From Rhizopus arrhizus (lineage: Eukaryota > Mucoromycota > Mucoromycetes > Mucorales > Rhizopodaceae), in the NCBI GenBank assembly GCA_024220505.1, contig JAKZZE010000010.1:372001-436000 (forward strand): a stretch of 64,000 nt of DNA, in the 5' to 3' direction. Below are positions 37,575-49,107 of the stretch, one piece after another. The notes beneath the pieces were generated by a model. That model ran no database searches. It saw only the letters and a program-made list of their open reading frames with translations, and was not told the origin of the DNA. Within the stretch, counting starts at the first letter, position 1. Each line of letters starts with the position of its first letter. The position numbers were made by a program, and so were the translations under genes.

Positions 37575-38879
37575 TTATTCTTCTTCACTATCACTGCTTC
37601 CATAATCAGCTAAATCTGTTAGTATATTGTTATTTGCTGCTTTGGTTGTAATAGTTCCAGGTGTATTTTTTGTGAGTGCCTTGAGGTTGTTGAGAACTGT
37701 TTGTGGGATAATGCCATTGTCTTTGGCTGATTCCTCCTGTTGTTGTTGTTGCTGTTGTTGATAGTAATAATATTGATAAAAATTGTCATAATCTTCTTGT
37801 GTATAAACATGACCATTGGCCTCTTGATTGTCAGTTTCTTTGTGCTTTTTTGCATCAGCTGCTATTTGCTGTAATTCAGCTTCTGCAGCATCCCTTTTTA
37901 CTTGAGTAGGCTCTGGTGGTAATTCTGGTTCTTCTTCATATTCAATAACTGTTTCATCCTCAATTTGAGCTTCCTTTTCCTGTGCTCTTCTCCTATCATC
38001 TTCAGCATCTAAACGATTGGCAATAGCATTAGGATCGGCTGTAGCCCATCGAACGTTAACAATTTCGTTATTTTCAAGGCTTTGGTTCATCATGGCTTCT
38101 CTGGCAAACTCGGCATTAGCTCTTGATCTATATGTCACAAACGCAACACCACGACCCTTCAAGATTCTCACTGTCATACACAAGTTAGGTCTTTCATACA
38201 CACAAACAAATGTAGTAATCGTACCTCTTTCTAATGCTCCAAATTGACCAAACTGTCTCTCAATGACCTGCTCTACATTGTCTGTTACAGCAATACGTCC
38301 AACATATAATGTACGATTCTCTTTTAAAAATCCACCTACACCACCCATATCTTGACGAAAGTCGCTATTGTTTGTGTGTTACTAACACTTTCATTGTAAT
38401 AAAAATAATCTTACGTAAATTTATCACGTCCAAAGCAATCAATAGTTGTTTCAATCACGTCATCTTTTGTAGGAATTCGATGCCACATGGCACAACGAGG
38501 ACCTTGAGTACACATTCCTTTTGCAAAAAATAAACAAAAATAGGCATTGGGATTCCTGGAGCCCGTTGTTTCTCCAGAGTCTCTTGCGATGTTGACTTTA
38601 TATTTAGGTCGGTAACTAATGTATATAAAATATAAAACAAGTAAGTACACTAACAGTTTTTTCTCATCTAATCTTATTGTTATGGACCTTCTTTTATTAA
38701 AATCTCTTTCTAAACCAGAGTATCGATGGTGCCAAATGTTGTAGGTTCCACCTTCTGGTCTTTTTTCTCTAATGTATTCATCCAGTTCTGCTTGAGATAC
38801 CTAAGTACAAAAAGTGTAAATAATTTGTTGCTTACTATTTAAGCAATTGATACATTACTTGTACACGTGCGGGTCTCAT
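37575..38879 (-). CDS. CWC2: Pre-mRNA-splicing factor Cwc2 / RBM22
   Basis: NineTeen-complex protein that contacts U6 snRNA and the catalytic core of the spliceosome. Start ATG 38879 (MRPARVQ), then the Torus region with REKRPEGGTYNIWHHRYSG. A CCCH zinc finger (about 38540-38470) reads CLFFAKGMCTQGPRCAMWH, giving C-X7-C-X5-C-X3-H. An RRM follows from about 38310 (LYVGRI as RNP2; GRGVAFVTY as RNP1). The tail is acidic and Gln/Tyr-rich and ends YGSSDSEEE. About five exons. The 146-bp gap to the DMAC1-like gene is a compact divergent promoter. Confidence 0.93.
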
Positions 38880-39025
38880 TATGAATTAACAAAAGAAATC
38901 TAAAGAAGAAAAAAAAAAAAAAAAGTAAGGCTTGTCACCAAAAAGATTTCGCATTTTGGAGAATGTCGTTTTGAATACCGACATAAATTAATTAACCCTT
39001 CTTTTTATAACACTCCTTTTTCATA

Positions 39026-39395
39026 ATGATTAATGTAAATGAAGGCATAAATACATTCAAAAAGACTAAAATAACAAAGTGTTTTGTTACTAGAAAATAA
39101 ATTCAACTCTCACAAACAAGAATACGAATTCAGACGACGATTCTTTACAAAGCAAGCCATATGAAGATTGCCTACCATGCAGGCTGACAGGCGGCCTTGC
39201 TTTTGGAGGTTTAGGTGGATATGCTTTACATCAAGCCTCGGTTTTAAACAAAATCCCAGGAAAACAGAGAACAGCCGTAGGTCTAGGTGTTGCCGGAGTG
39301 GGTAAATGACGTTAACTCTGTTGTGTGTGAATTGTTAGTTAACCCATAAAATTGAAGTATTTGTTTCAGCAGGTTTATTTAGATTGACAATGTGA
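39026..39395 (+). CDS. DMAC1/DUF4536-like small mitochondrial membrane protein
   Basis: Three exons (39026-39034, 39094-39301, 39370-39395) join to 80 aa. The first exon is three codons long. The core CLPCRLTGGLAFGGLGGYAL matches the Cys-x-x-Cys plus glycine-rich helix of the DUF4536 (DMAC1/TMEM261) family, whose human member assists assembly of the distal complex I arm. A second short helix TAVGLGVAGVAGLFRL follows. It is divergent from Cwc2 and converges on the SPP homologue with only 25 bp between stops. Role in the fungus is inferred from the family. Confidence 0.78.
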
Positions 39396-39420
39396 ATAAA
39401 AAAAAAAGAAGGGGAAAGCT

Positions 39421-40938
39421 TTATATGTAATCTTCTAATTGTTTTTTTCTACTGATTCTACTAGAGGCTCTCTTTCTTTTCGATTCGAGATTTTCATTCT
39501 CTTTGTTTTGATTCATAGTCGCGTTGGATTCATTTCGAGCCACGGCTTCCGTAGTAGCAACAGCAGCTGTGGAAGGCATCTTATTCGTATCTTGACGTGT
39601 GCTGCGTGTCTTGCTTTGACTTCTTGTTCGATTTCCTTTGCTCACGCTTCTTGTACTTTTAATATCGTTTTTAGTTGAACCTTTAGCTTTTTCCTTTATT
39701 GCTTTTGATGCAAATCGATCTGGCCTTTCTTCATGGTCAGCCAAAAAATGAAGCTTTTCCAGTGACTCGACTACAGGAGAGACACTGGTAACCTCCTTTA
39801 AACTATTTTCCATCCTGGCAGTTATCAAGGTGGATAAAATGAGGGCAGGCATGATATAAAATAAGGCGGATTGAGATTTCTTGGTGTAGTGAACAGCAAA
39901 GATAGAGGCACCTGAACTGACTGCGTAAGCAATCATGGCCGAATTATAAAATGGCTTTTCGAATTCTTCACTTAAATTTTCCTTTTCCCATGCTTTGCTT
40001 CTATCAAACCGCAAACAATAGGCAATAAAAATACCTTTGTCGGCAATTTTGATTAATGGATACCGATCATTCCATATTTAAGCTTTTACCTGGGATAATG
40101 ATGTCTGTTATGCTAAACAGAGTAAACAGTTGGTTTTCATGCGCTAATTTGTTGAGTACAAATGTTTCGATATGCCTTGGCCATACGATGTTCATTGGAG
40201 CATTAGAAAAACTTTCCGAGACACTGATGATTGTTTCCGAACCAGATATCCACAACACATCATGCATCAGCATACCAAACATCAAGATAGCTCCAGTCCA
40301 AAATGAATCAATAGTAAGAAATCCAGTGATATTAATAATGAGACAAATAGCAAATAAGTCACCAATAATCCAGTGTTGAGTGACCGCATAGGTAACAGAG
40401 AGGAGAATAGAGATCGTGAGGATAAACAAATGAACCATGGTAATATGAATATGGCATACTTCTATTGAATGTATAAGTACAATGAAACCTATCCATATTT
40501 CTCGGTACCTTCTCCCTGTCGACTGAAGCTAAGTTGGTAATTTTCTATTTTACTTAACCATGTACGAGGCATATTATTTTTTGCGACAAGTAAGATTGTG
40601 TTTGAAAATAAAGCGGTAGATAACACTGATGTCGCGATTGTAATGCCTTCATTGATATATTCCGGATCAATTGATTTTAACGCCAGATAAGTGTAAAATA
40701 TAGCAATTGAACCAATGATAGGAAAGGCGAGCGCATGCTGAGTGGACAATACGTGCATCCTTTTATCTTCTTCAAGCGAGACACTCCTCGTCGTGTTATT
40801 TCCCGTTGGCTTTTTCATCCTACTTAACGACACATAGGATCCTATACAAATAGGTATCATTGCGAGAATCAATAAGGCTAAAGAAGCACCTGTCGATGTG
40901 AGCCAATCATCTGTAGTATTAAAGTAATGTGATACCAT
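39421..40938 (-). CDS. Signal peptide peptidase homologue with altered catalytic motifs
   Basis: Three exons (40938-40509, 40461-40090, 40034-39421) give 471 aa with about eight or nine membrane helices. Flanking sequence matches SPP/Ypf1: HDVLWISGS for the YD helix, DIIIPGIFIAYCLRFD after the second Asp, and QSALFYIMPA for the third signature. Both Asp are kept (about D211 and D263). However, YD is HD, GxGD is SITD and QPAL is QSAL. Active SPPs are intramembrane aspartyl proteases of the ER. This copy may be inactive, or have changed specificity. A basic Ser/Arg/Lys-rich tail of ~100 residues (SKGNRTRSQSKTRSTR) is also unusual in length. Confidence 0.88.
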
Positions 40939-41299
40939 TGCTTTTTGATTAATTGTGTATATAAAAAAAAAAGAAGGGAAAGCTATAGGAAAATTTAATA
41001 TATTTTATACAAAAAAGGCAGTGACGTCAAAATGCTCGCATGAATTACAATCGATTCTCATCCTTTCTCTGTCCTTTTCTTTTTTGTTATCATCTGTTTC
41101 TGTTCAATGGATAAGAAGAATGGTATTCAGTTCACTTCTTCTTTTTATCATTCATCTTAAATTGTGTTTTAGAACCCTATTCTGACAATCAAAGCGTAGG
41201 CCATGGAGTAATAAGGTTATTGATGTCTATAGTAAAAGCATTCAACTTTTTTAAAAGTCAGGGACTTGCAGGCACGTAACTATAAAACAGTTACAGGAT
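40939..41299. promoter_or_regulatory. Divergent SPP-like / RPA32-like promoter region
   Basis: 360 bp between divergent starts. No coding signal was confirmed, though an upstream exon of the OB-fold gene cannot be excluded (a GTTACAG lies just before its ATG). Confidence 0.35.
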
Positions 41300-41771
41300 A
41301 TGGATAAGAGCCTATCAAAAGATCGACCTATTATTGATAAAGAAGAAATACATAATGTAAGCATGCACACGCACACAAGATTACGTGTTTTTCATCAAAC
41401 ATAAACAGTTCATCGTCATTGGAACCATTTGCTCGATCAAGAAATTCTCTGACCATTTCAACTTTATTGTTGAAGACGGAACTGGACTGATTCATTTTCA
41501 ATATTATTTTACCTATAAATGGGGTAACGAATATGCGAATGATATAAAGTAAGTAAACTGACTGATGTGATCTAAAGTTAGCTTCCATTCTTAATCACTT
41601 AGACTTGAAAACCGTGTTCGCATTTATGCCTCTTTTAGGCCATTCTCGGGCAGATATGTTTACATGGCATCCTGTGTGCGCTCAGTTGAAGATTACATGG
41701 AAGTGATACATCATGAATTGGAAGTGATCTATTGGCATCTCTATTTTACAAAGAAAAATATCGAATGTTAA
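41300..41771 (+). CDS. RPA32-like single OB-fold protein
   Basis: Three exons starting ATG 41300 (MDKSLSKDRPIIDKEEIHN), then about 41409-41547, then to the stop at 41769-41771; roughly 130 residues. The OB fold shows VIGTICSIKKFSDHFNFIVE, DGTGLIHF, RVRIYASFRPFSG, and RSVEDYMEVIHHELEVIYWH then LYFTK. These match the core of replication protein A subunit 2, more closely than Stn1. The C-terminal winged helix and the phosphorylated N-terminus of RPA32 are both missing. It may be a second, reduced RPA2 or a telomere-type partner. An extra 5' exon is possible. Confidence 0.7.
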
Positions 41772-41980
41772 CCGAATGGGGATTGTGTAGGCATTCTGTG
41801 GCAAAAAGAAGAGCAATCACATCATCCTCTGACAAATTAAACCATGTCTAGCTTCTTTCATTTTTATTCATCTTTCTTCAGTATCCGTGCTTTTCTTGTT
41901 CGGTGATTTATTCTGAGTTTCCCCGTTCCTTTTCTTTCACCAGCCCTTCTACCTCTCACACATACACTTTATTTTTTGCT

Positions 41981-43887
41981 ATGTCTTTATTTTTCAAATT
42001 AAGGCCAACCTTAACACCCTATTGCCTTTTGAGATCCACTGAATTAAGAGTAAATCAAGATGTTTGCTTTACTAAATGTTATTAATACAACCATACACAG
42101 AACAAAGCTTATTCTACAGTCACTGTCATTAACGAGAAAAGAAAACGAGCTTTAGAAGGTGGAGGGAAAGCTAGGGAAGAATCCCAACACAAAAAAGTAG
42201 ATTGAAAAAAAAAGAAAGAAATGGTTTCTTAATTTCAATGATTATTAGGGCAAGCTAACAGCCAGAGAAAGATTAAATTTACTACTGGATAAAAACTCAT
42301 TTCGAGAGTATGACACATTTATTGAACATGACTGTGCTGATTTCAACATGGATCAACATAAAGTACCTGGTGACGGCGTTGTCACAGGTTACGGTACAAT
42401 CTATGGAAGACGAGTGTTTGTCTACAGTCAAGATTTTACAGTCTTAGGAGGCAGTCTATCGAGAACGAACGCCAACAAGATATTAAAGGTCATGGATCAG
42501 GCCATGCTGGTGGGTGCACCTATCATTGGCCTACAAGACTCTGGGGGTGCAAGAATTCAGGAAGGTGTGGATTCTTTGGCTGGATATGCTGATATTTTTC
42601 AAAAGAACGTGCTGGCTTCAGGCGTTGTACCTCAGATATCTTTGATCATGGGACCCTGTGCGGGTGGTGCGGTGTATTCACCCGCTTTGACCGATTTTAC
42701 TTTTATGGTTCAGGATACGTCTTATATGTTTGTCACAGGACCAGAGGTAGTGAAAGCAGTGACAGGTGAACGAGTCACTCAAGATGACCTCGGAGGTGCT
42801 AGAACACACACACAAAAAAGTGGAGTAGCTCACGGTGTGTTTGTGAATGATATTGAGGCATTGCGAGGGTAAGTAAGAAAGAGTGATTTTCTTGAGCCTT
42901 TTTTTTTAAAAAAAAAAAATAGTGTTCGCGACTTCTTGACTTATTTACCATCCTCCAATCATGCTCGAGTTCCTCAAATAGAATGTGATGATCCAATCGA
43001 TAGACAAGATACGGCTTTGGATACGATTATACCATCTGATTCAAATATTGCGTACGATATGAAAGAAGTTATCTCACGAGTAAGATGATTTATGTTTAGT
43101 GTAAAATAATGAATGTATTTTGTTATAGATTGTTGATAGTCACTCTTTTTATGAACTTTCAGCTAATTTTGCGGGTAATGTGCTAGTGGGATTAGCGAGA
43201 CTCAATGGGCAATCAGTAGGGATTGTGGCAAATCAACCTCTGGTGTCATCTGGTGCACTTGATATAGATGCTTCAGTGAAAGCAGCAAGGTTTATACGTT
43301 TTTGTGATGCGTTCAATATACCACTGATTACACTGGTTGATGTTCCTGGATTTATGCCTGGTATGAATCAAGAACATGGTGGGGTGATTAGACACGGAGC
43401 GAAATTGTTGTATGCTTACTGTGAAGCAACCGTACCAAAATTGACAGTGATTACTCGTAAAGCATATGGTGGAGCGTATATTGTGATGAGTTCAAAGCAT
43501 TTACGTGGTGATTACAAGTAGGAAGTCTTTTAAAGGTGACATCATTTACTCATGTCAAAGGATAGTATCGCATGGCCATCAGCAGAGATTGCTGTCATGG
43601 GAGCTTCAGGAGCTGTAGAAATCATATTTAAAAATCATAAAGATAAGGCTTTGATGAGAAAAGAATATAAAGAAAAGTTTGCGACTCCACTGTTTGCAGC
43701 CAAGAAGGGTTATTTGGATGATATCATCTCACCAAAGTAAAAAAAAAAAAAAAAAAGAGAGAAAAAGAATGAAGATTAACTTGATTTAAATAGAGAAACA
43801 CGTACAAGACTAATAGAACAATTGGATTTATTGAAGGATAAATTGTTAAAGAATCCAGTGAAAAAACACGGTTCTATCCCACTTTAA
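41981..43887 (+). CDS. PCCB: Propionyl-CoA carboxylase beta chain, mitochondrial
   Basis: Carboxyltransferase subunit that passes CO2 from biotin to propionyl-CoA, giving methylmalonyl-CoA, in the mitochondrial matrix. Seven exons (41981-42049, 42101-42196, 42249-42868, 42923-43079, 43129-43517, 43566-43736, 43794-43887) give 531 aa, similar to the human subunit. Presequence [15 protein letters not shown]. Conserved blocks: [70 protein letters not shown] and [19 protein letters not shown]. Ends KKHGSIPL. Propionyl-CoA carboxylase is not universal in fungi, and the alpha chain is not in this window. Confidence 0.95.
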
Positions 43888-44389
43888 CTTTCTTGTTTAC
43901 AGCGATCTTTCTTTTTTCACTAGGGTAACACACACTTACTGAAATTGATCGACTTGTCTCAATTGATATTCATGCAATTTTTATCATCATCTGATTGGCT
44001 TAATGAATAAACAAAATTTTCAAGAGAAAAAAAAGATACTATCTTTTAGCCTATCAAGGATGGACAAAAAAAAAAATTTCTCACAAAAATTTTTGCAACA
44101 ACAATTTTGTTTATAACCAAACATATACACAACATATTAAAATCGTCCTTGTGATTTGATAAGCCTATTTTCTATCTAAAAAATCAAACTTTTTCTTGTA
44201 TTATTTTCGACGAATAAAAATTGCGTGCAATAAGAAAAGATTGTGTTTTGAAATTTATTTATTTTTTTCGTGTTACGCACGGGTTGTCAAGGGCAACGAA
44301 CTTCGTCATTTGATGCAGACATTTCACCACAAGTAAAAAAGAAGAGTGAAAAGACTTGAATTTCATTTTTTTTTTCTTCTTCTTCTTTA
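43888..44389. other. Intergenic, GATA gene promoter
   Basis: AT-rich spacer with A runs and a T/C-rich leader just before the GATA factor start. No coding signal. Confidence 0.45.
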
Positions 44390-45130
44390 ATGTATTCAGA
44401 ACAACCACTGACAAGTAATTTTTCATCTATTTTAAATAATAATGATACCATAGATCCTTCATTTTTTATAATGAATGATTTTTCATTTCAAACGATGGAT
44501 GATTGTTCAAATAATTATGGAATAGAACAACAACAACCACTGCCTTATGTTCATCCACTACAAATACTTTCTCCTTCTGTACATGATACCTTCTTGGCTA
44601 GTTTTAGATTAGAAGAAAACTTGAATATAACTCAAAATGAATTCTCTTTGGATGAATCACGTCTTTATTCAAGTAAAGAAGATGAGACGAAAAGTTTATT
44701 ATATTCAGTGGGTGATGATATATTTAGTGAAGATGAAGAAAATAAAGAAATGACAAGAGATGAAGAAGATATAATTTATAAAAGTGAAGATAGTATAGAT
44801 GATGATGATGACTCTGATTGGGAAAAACCAAGAAAGATGAATAATAAAAAAAGACAATCCTTTCCTTCTTTCACAAATAACAAGACAAAATCTAGAAAAT
44901 CATCTTTTCTATCTCAAAAGGACGATATCAAATGTTATCACTGTCAGACAACAAACACACCACTCTGGAGACGAAGCCCTGAAGGCGCGGTACTTTGTAA
45001 TGCATGTGGTCTATTCTTAAAACTTCATGGAGTTGTTCGACCTCTGAGCTTAAAATCGGATGTCATCAAAAAGAGAAATAGAAGTGGTAAACGACAAAAG
45101 ACAAGAAGGCAAAAGAAACAAAGAATTTGA
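44390..45130 (+). CDS. GATA-type zinc-finger transcription factor
   Basis: Single exon of 246 aa starting at ATG 44390. The N-terminal half is acidic and Asn/Ser-rich ([14 protein letters not shown]). One GATA finger near the C-terminus reads [18 protein letters not shown] and continues to CNACG, giving C-X2-C-X17-C-X2-C. It is followed by the basic tail [18 protein letters not shown], as in AreA-type fungal GATA factors. It probably binds GATA sites. Which regulon it controls cannot be read here. It is shorter than the nitrogen regulator AreA. Confidence 0.93.
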   Translation: MYSEQPLTSNFSSILNNNDTIDPSFFIMNDFSFQTMDDCSNNYGIEQQQPLPYVHPLQILSPSVHDTFLASFRLEENLNITQNEFSLDESRLYSSKEDETKSLLYSVGDDIFSEDEENKEMTRDEEDIIYKSEDSIDDDDDSDWEKPRKMNNKKRQSFPSFTNNKTKSRKSSFLSQKDDIKCYHCQTTNTPLWRRSPEGAVLCNACGLFLKLHGVVRPLSLKSDVIKKRNRSGKRQKTRRQKKQRI

Positions 45131-45933
45131 TTGTTTAAATAAGAAGATAGAGACCTTTTCTTATTTTCCAAGGAAGGCAAGAAAAGGTCTAGAGTTGTCC
45201 AAAATAAAATAAAAAAAAAAAAAAAAAAAAACCAAATGGGTTGAGTTTATCTTTTTTTTTTTTTTTTTTTATTTTATTTTATTTTATTATTATTGTTATT
45301 ATTTTTTTTTTTCCTAAAAAAATAAAAATAAATAAAAATGCTGGTTATCATTTTTAAAATAAACAATATTTTTTCAGTGCGTGAATAATATAAACCCCTA
45401 GTCAATTTTTATAAAGAGTGAATTAGGGTTTATATTTTATGGTCTAAAGCTGTTCATCATCTCCTTCTTCTTCCTCCTTTTTTCAAATCTCCCCTCTTTT
45501 CTATTGTCATTCGATCCATAAAGCCTTCTCCTTTCAATCTATTTGTTAGACTACATCTTTTATGTTGACTATCGTCAGTTCAAATCAAAAGCTTTTTCTT
45601 TATTTTTACAACCACTTAGGTAGAAAAGAATAAAAAGGCACGTGCGTCATTCGATTCATGTTTTCATCTTGTTTTTTTTTTATTACGCCGATTGTAGTAA
45701 AAGAACTCGCTTCATTTCATGCAGTGAATTTTATAAGCAAAAAAGACAAATTGAACCCTTTCAATTCCTATTCTCTTTCATCTCACACAACCCAATATTT
45801 GTCTGAAGAGTACTCTCTCTTTTTGTAAATAGAAAAACATTGAAAGCTGCCAAGCAAATCATGATTGTACCTCGATATTGTTACACAAGATATCATTGGA
45901 AGAGTTGCACAAAAATACCTCATGTTCAAGTGG

Positions 45934-45967
<34 letters not shown>

Positions 45968-46074
45968 AAATTTGTTTCTTTTTCTTTCTTTTTTTCAATT
46001 CATGAAAAAAGAAGGGGGAAATATAGTTTTCTTTTCTCTATAAAAACAAAAGAAAGAAAGAAAAAGAGAGAAAG
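45131..46074. other. Intergenic, homopolymer-rich
   Basis: Contains A/T runs near 45206-45330 and a 31-nt A run (45934-45964), ending in an A/G-rich leader before the MAPKKK start. Frames in this stretch are artefacts of the runs. Confidence 0.5.
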
Positions 46075-48916
46075 ATGATGAAAGATAAACAAACAATTTG
46101 GACTTTTGATAATGTTAAAAAATGGTTAATCACAAATGGTTGGAGTTCACTTGTTCATGTTTTTAAAGGTTTTTTAAAAAAAAAATAAGCCAAGAAGAGA
46201 AGGATTGATGATTTATTATTAAAATAGAATATGATATTCAACATGATGACTTTTTAAATTTGAATATAGAAAAATTAAATGAATTATTATACAATATGAA
46301 TATGACTTGGTCTGAAAAGCAAAGATTATTATCTGCTATTCAACAAGTAAAAGCAGATCAAGTAAAATAAATTAAATTTTAATCATTCCCCCCCTTCCTA
46401 ATCTACTTTAGGAACAACAACAATTACCACATCTAATTATTCCAGACAATAACAAATTAAATTCGGATTCATCTCCTATCCATCCTACCACTTCACCTAA
46501 TCACAATTATTTTAATATTAAACAATTTATACCCAAACGTACCTCTTCATCCGAATCAAATGTCTCAAAAATGCTCGAAGCATTTCAACCCAACTTACGA
46601 CCCATCAAATCGAAAAATCCCATCAGTCCACGTATCAGTGCTAATGATCCCGAGATTCTATCCAAATTACTTGGAAAACGAGTCCCTGTTCAGCACGCAC
46701 TGACTCAAGGCAGAAGAATACAGGTCACTATGGACACAGACATGTTCATCCGGCTTTGGATCAAAGAATTTAGTGATGCAAACAGTATTAAACTCGCTAT
46801 TCTTCAGAAATTATCAATCGATGTCGATCCATCCTATTTCTTGTATTATCATGAAAATGGCATACAATCAAGTAAATCAAAAAATCATCATCTACTCTGA
46901 TTCCCCAATGTCTCATCTTTCTTTCTCTTTAGCTATTCCACTAACAGATGAAGATCTTGTACGTGTATGTCAAACATCGGATGATAACAGAACAAATCGT
47001 GTACTAGTCGTACCAGTAGAAGGATATCAACTTGTTTGTCAGCAAAAATCAATGCATGAACCTTATTCTGTTCGATATGTACTCTCCAGTAGTCCAGCAT
47101 CTACCATCACAGGCTATCAACTTTCTGATCCAGAAACACCTACCGTAAAAACCTCACTCTCCTCGAGCGAATTATGGGCTATACTTCCTCATCATGACGC
47201 ATCTTTTATACCACCTATTACTACAGCTAATCATAATAATTTAATCTCTAATAACCTTCCTAATCCTTCACGATCCATCCATCATCACCGTACAGATCAT
47301 GCTGTCGAAGGCATCTCACTTTATGATCCACCTACACCAAGAAATGATGATGTCGATTTCAACGCAGTCAAATCATTCACTGGTTCTTTACCAGAACCTC
47401 CTTCACCTATCGAGTCACAAAAAAGTGATGGAAGTCATGAAGAAGACATGTTTGGTGAACGTCCATCGGTTGAGAAACTGTATTCTAATATCGATCGATA
47501 CCTACCTGGGCATGATCTCGATAAGGAAATCTTGGTTGAAAGCACAACACCACCCGTCCCATCCTCCAAAAGGCAACTAGGACACAGACCTTCTGTACGT
47601 GTGGTAGCAAAAGAAGCACACAGGCGGTGGAAACAAGAAACAAAAGGTCACAGTTTGTTGAGAAGGAAGAGTACGAAGATGTGGGGTAGTAAAGTGGAGC
47701 GAGTGAAACCAGGTGAAGAAGGTCGTATTGTTGCAAGCGATAGACCTGTCCCTACCAAGATGCAGTGGCTTCGTGGTGAATTGATCGGTAAAGGATCCTT
47801 TGGTCGTGTGTATCATGCACTGAACGTTGCCACTGGAGAATGGATCGCGGTGAAACAGGTGGATATGGCAGTGACCGAATCCGATAGGAGGAATCAGGAT
47901 TTAAAAGAAGCAGTCGATGCACTTTACCGTGAAATATCGTTATTAAAGGATTTAGAACATATAAATATCGTACAATATATGGGATATGATTGTAATTCTG
48001 ATGAGGGTTTTATTTATATCTTTTTGGAATATGTACCGGGTGGAAGTATCGCTAGTTTATTGAATCAGTACAGTACATTTGATGAACAGTTGACTGCCTT
48101 CTTTACTCTCCAAATACTCCAAGGATTAGAATATCTTCATGACAAGGGCATTTTACACAGAGTGAGTAACAAGAGAACAAGAAGAATCCACTGTTTATTG
48201 ACTCCCCTTGGAAAAAAAAAAAAAATAGGACATCAAGGCCGGCAATGTACTGATTGATCAAAATGGTATTTGTAAGATTACTGATTTTGGTTTATCCAAA
48301 AATCAAAATGATGGCGCTTATGATTCTGTTTCGAATAATTCTACAATGAAAGGCACTGTTTTCTGGATGGCACCAGAAGTATTAACAAACAATTATAGTG
48401 CAAAGATTGATATTTGGTAACTATCTGTAGATGAGTGATATCACTAAGCTAATCATGTCATATAGGAGTCTAGGATGTACCGTATTAGAAATGCTGACAG
48501 GAACACATCCATGGATGCATCTCACAAGCCTTGCAGCCTTATATGCAGTAATTACAATATATCCTTGAATGATTTGTTTTATGAATAACACACTTTTTTT
48601 AGATTGGCAATCATAAATCACCAGAAATACCTTCTAATATATCAGTGGAAGCAAAGGATTTCTTGGAACAATGTTTTAAAATGTAAGCAAAAAGAAAAAA
48701 AAAAAAAAATGGGGAAAAGAAGTTTGTTGGCTGAATTATTCATGATAGTAAACCTGAGGATCGCCCTACGGCTAAAGAATTATTACGACATCCATTTGTA
48801 CAAAATGATGAGTCCTTTAATTTTAAGGTGAATAGTGATTCTATATTTAATATTATTTAATTCATTGTGTATATATCATATAGGATGCATTAATCAAACT
48901 AAGATCTAAACAGTAA
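46075..48916 (+). CDS. MAP kinase kinase kinase, Ste11/Byr2 type
   Basis: Upstream kinase of a mating/filamentation MAPK cascade. Start ATG 46075 (a second ATG follows at once). Domains in order: SAM (46090-46370; FDNVKKWLITNGWSSLVHVF), a linker, a Ras-binding-like domain (about 46725-47020; IQVTMDTDMFIRLWI), a Ser/Pro-rich linker, and a Ser/Thr kinase (47766-48830). Kinase signatures: GKGSFGRVYHAL, IAVKQVDM, HRDIKAGN (with an intron between R and D near 48160-48230), DFGLSKNQ and GTVFWMAPEVL. The SAM-RBD-kinase order is that of Ste11/Byr2. About eight exons. Residues needed for activity are present. Confidence 0.94.
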
Positions 48917-49011
48917 ATAGAGAAAAATGTATTGTCTTGTAGTTTTCAATAAATTGATTAGAAAAAAAACTTTTGATTTCTTTATTTGGTTATATCACTG
49001 CGATCTGTTGA

Positions 49012-49044
<33 letters not shown>

Positions 49045-49107
49045 TTCTCATCTTTACACAGAAATAAGCTTTTCTTTTTTCTTTTTTCTTTTTTATCAAA
49101 GAATAAT

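Noticed and set aside
45783..46078. Lys- and Phe-rich frames on both strands
   Set aside because: Products of the poly-A run and A/G-rich leader before the MAPKKK gene.
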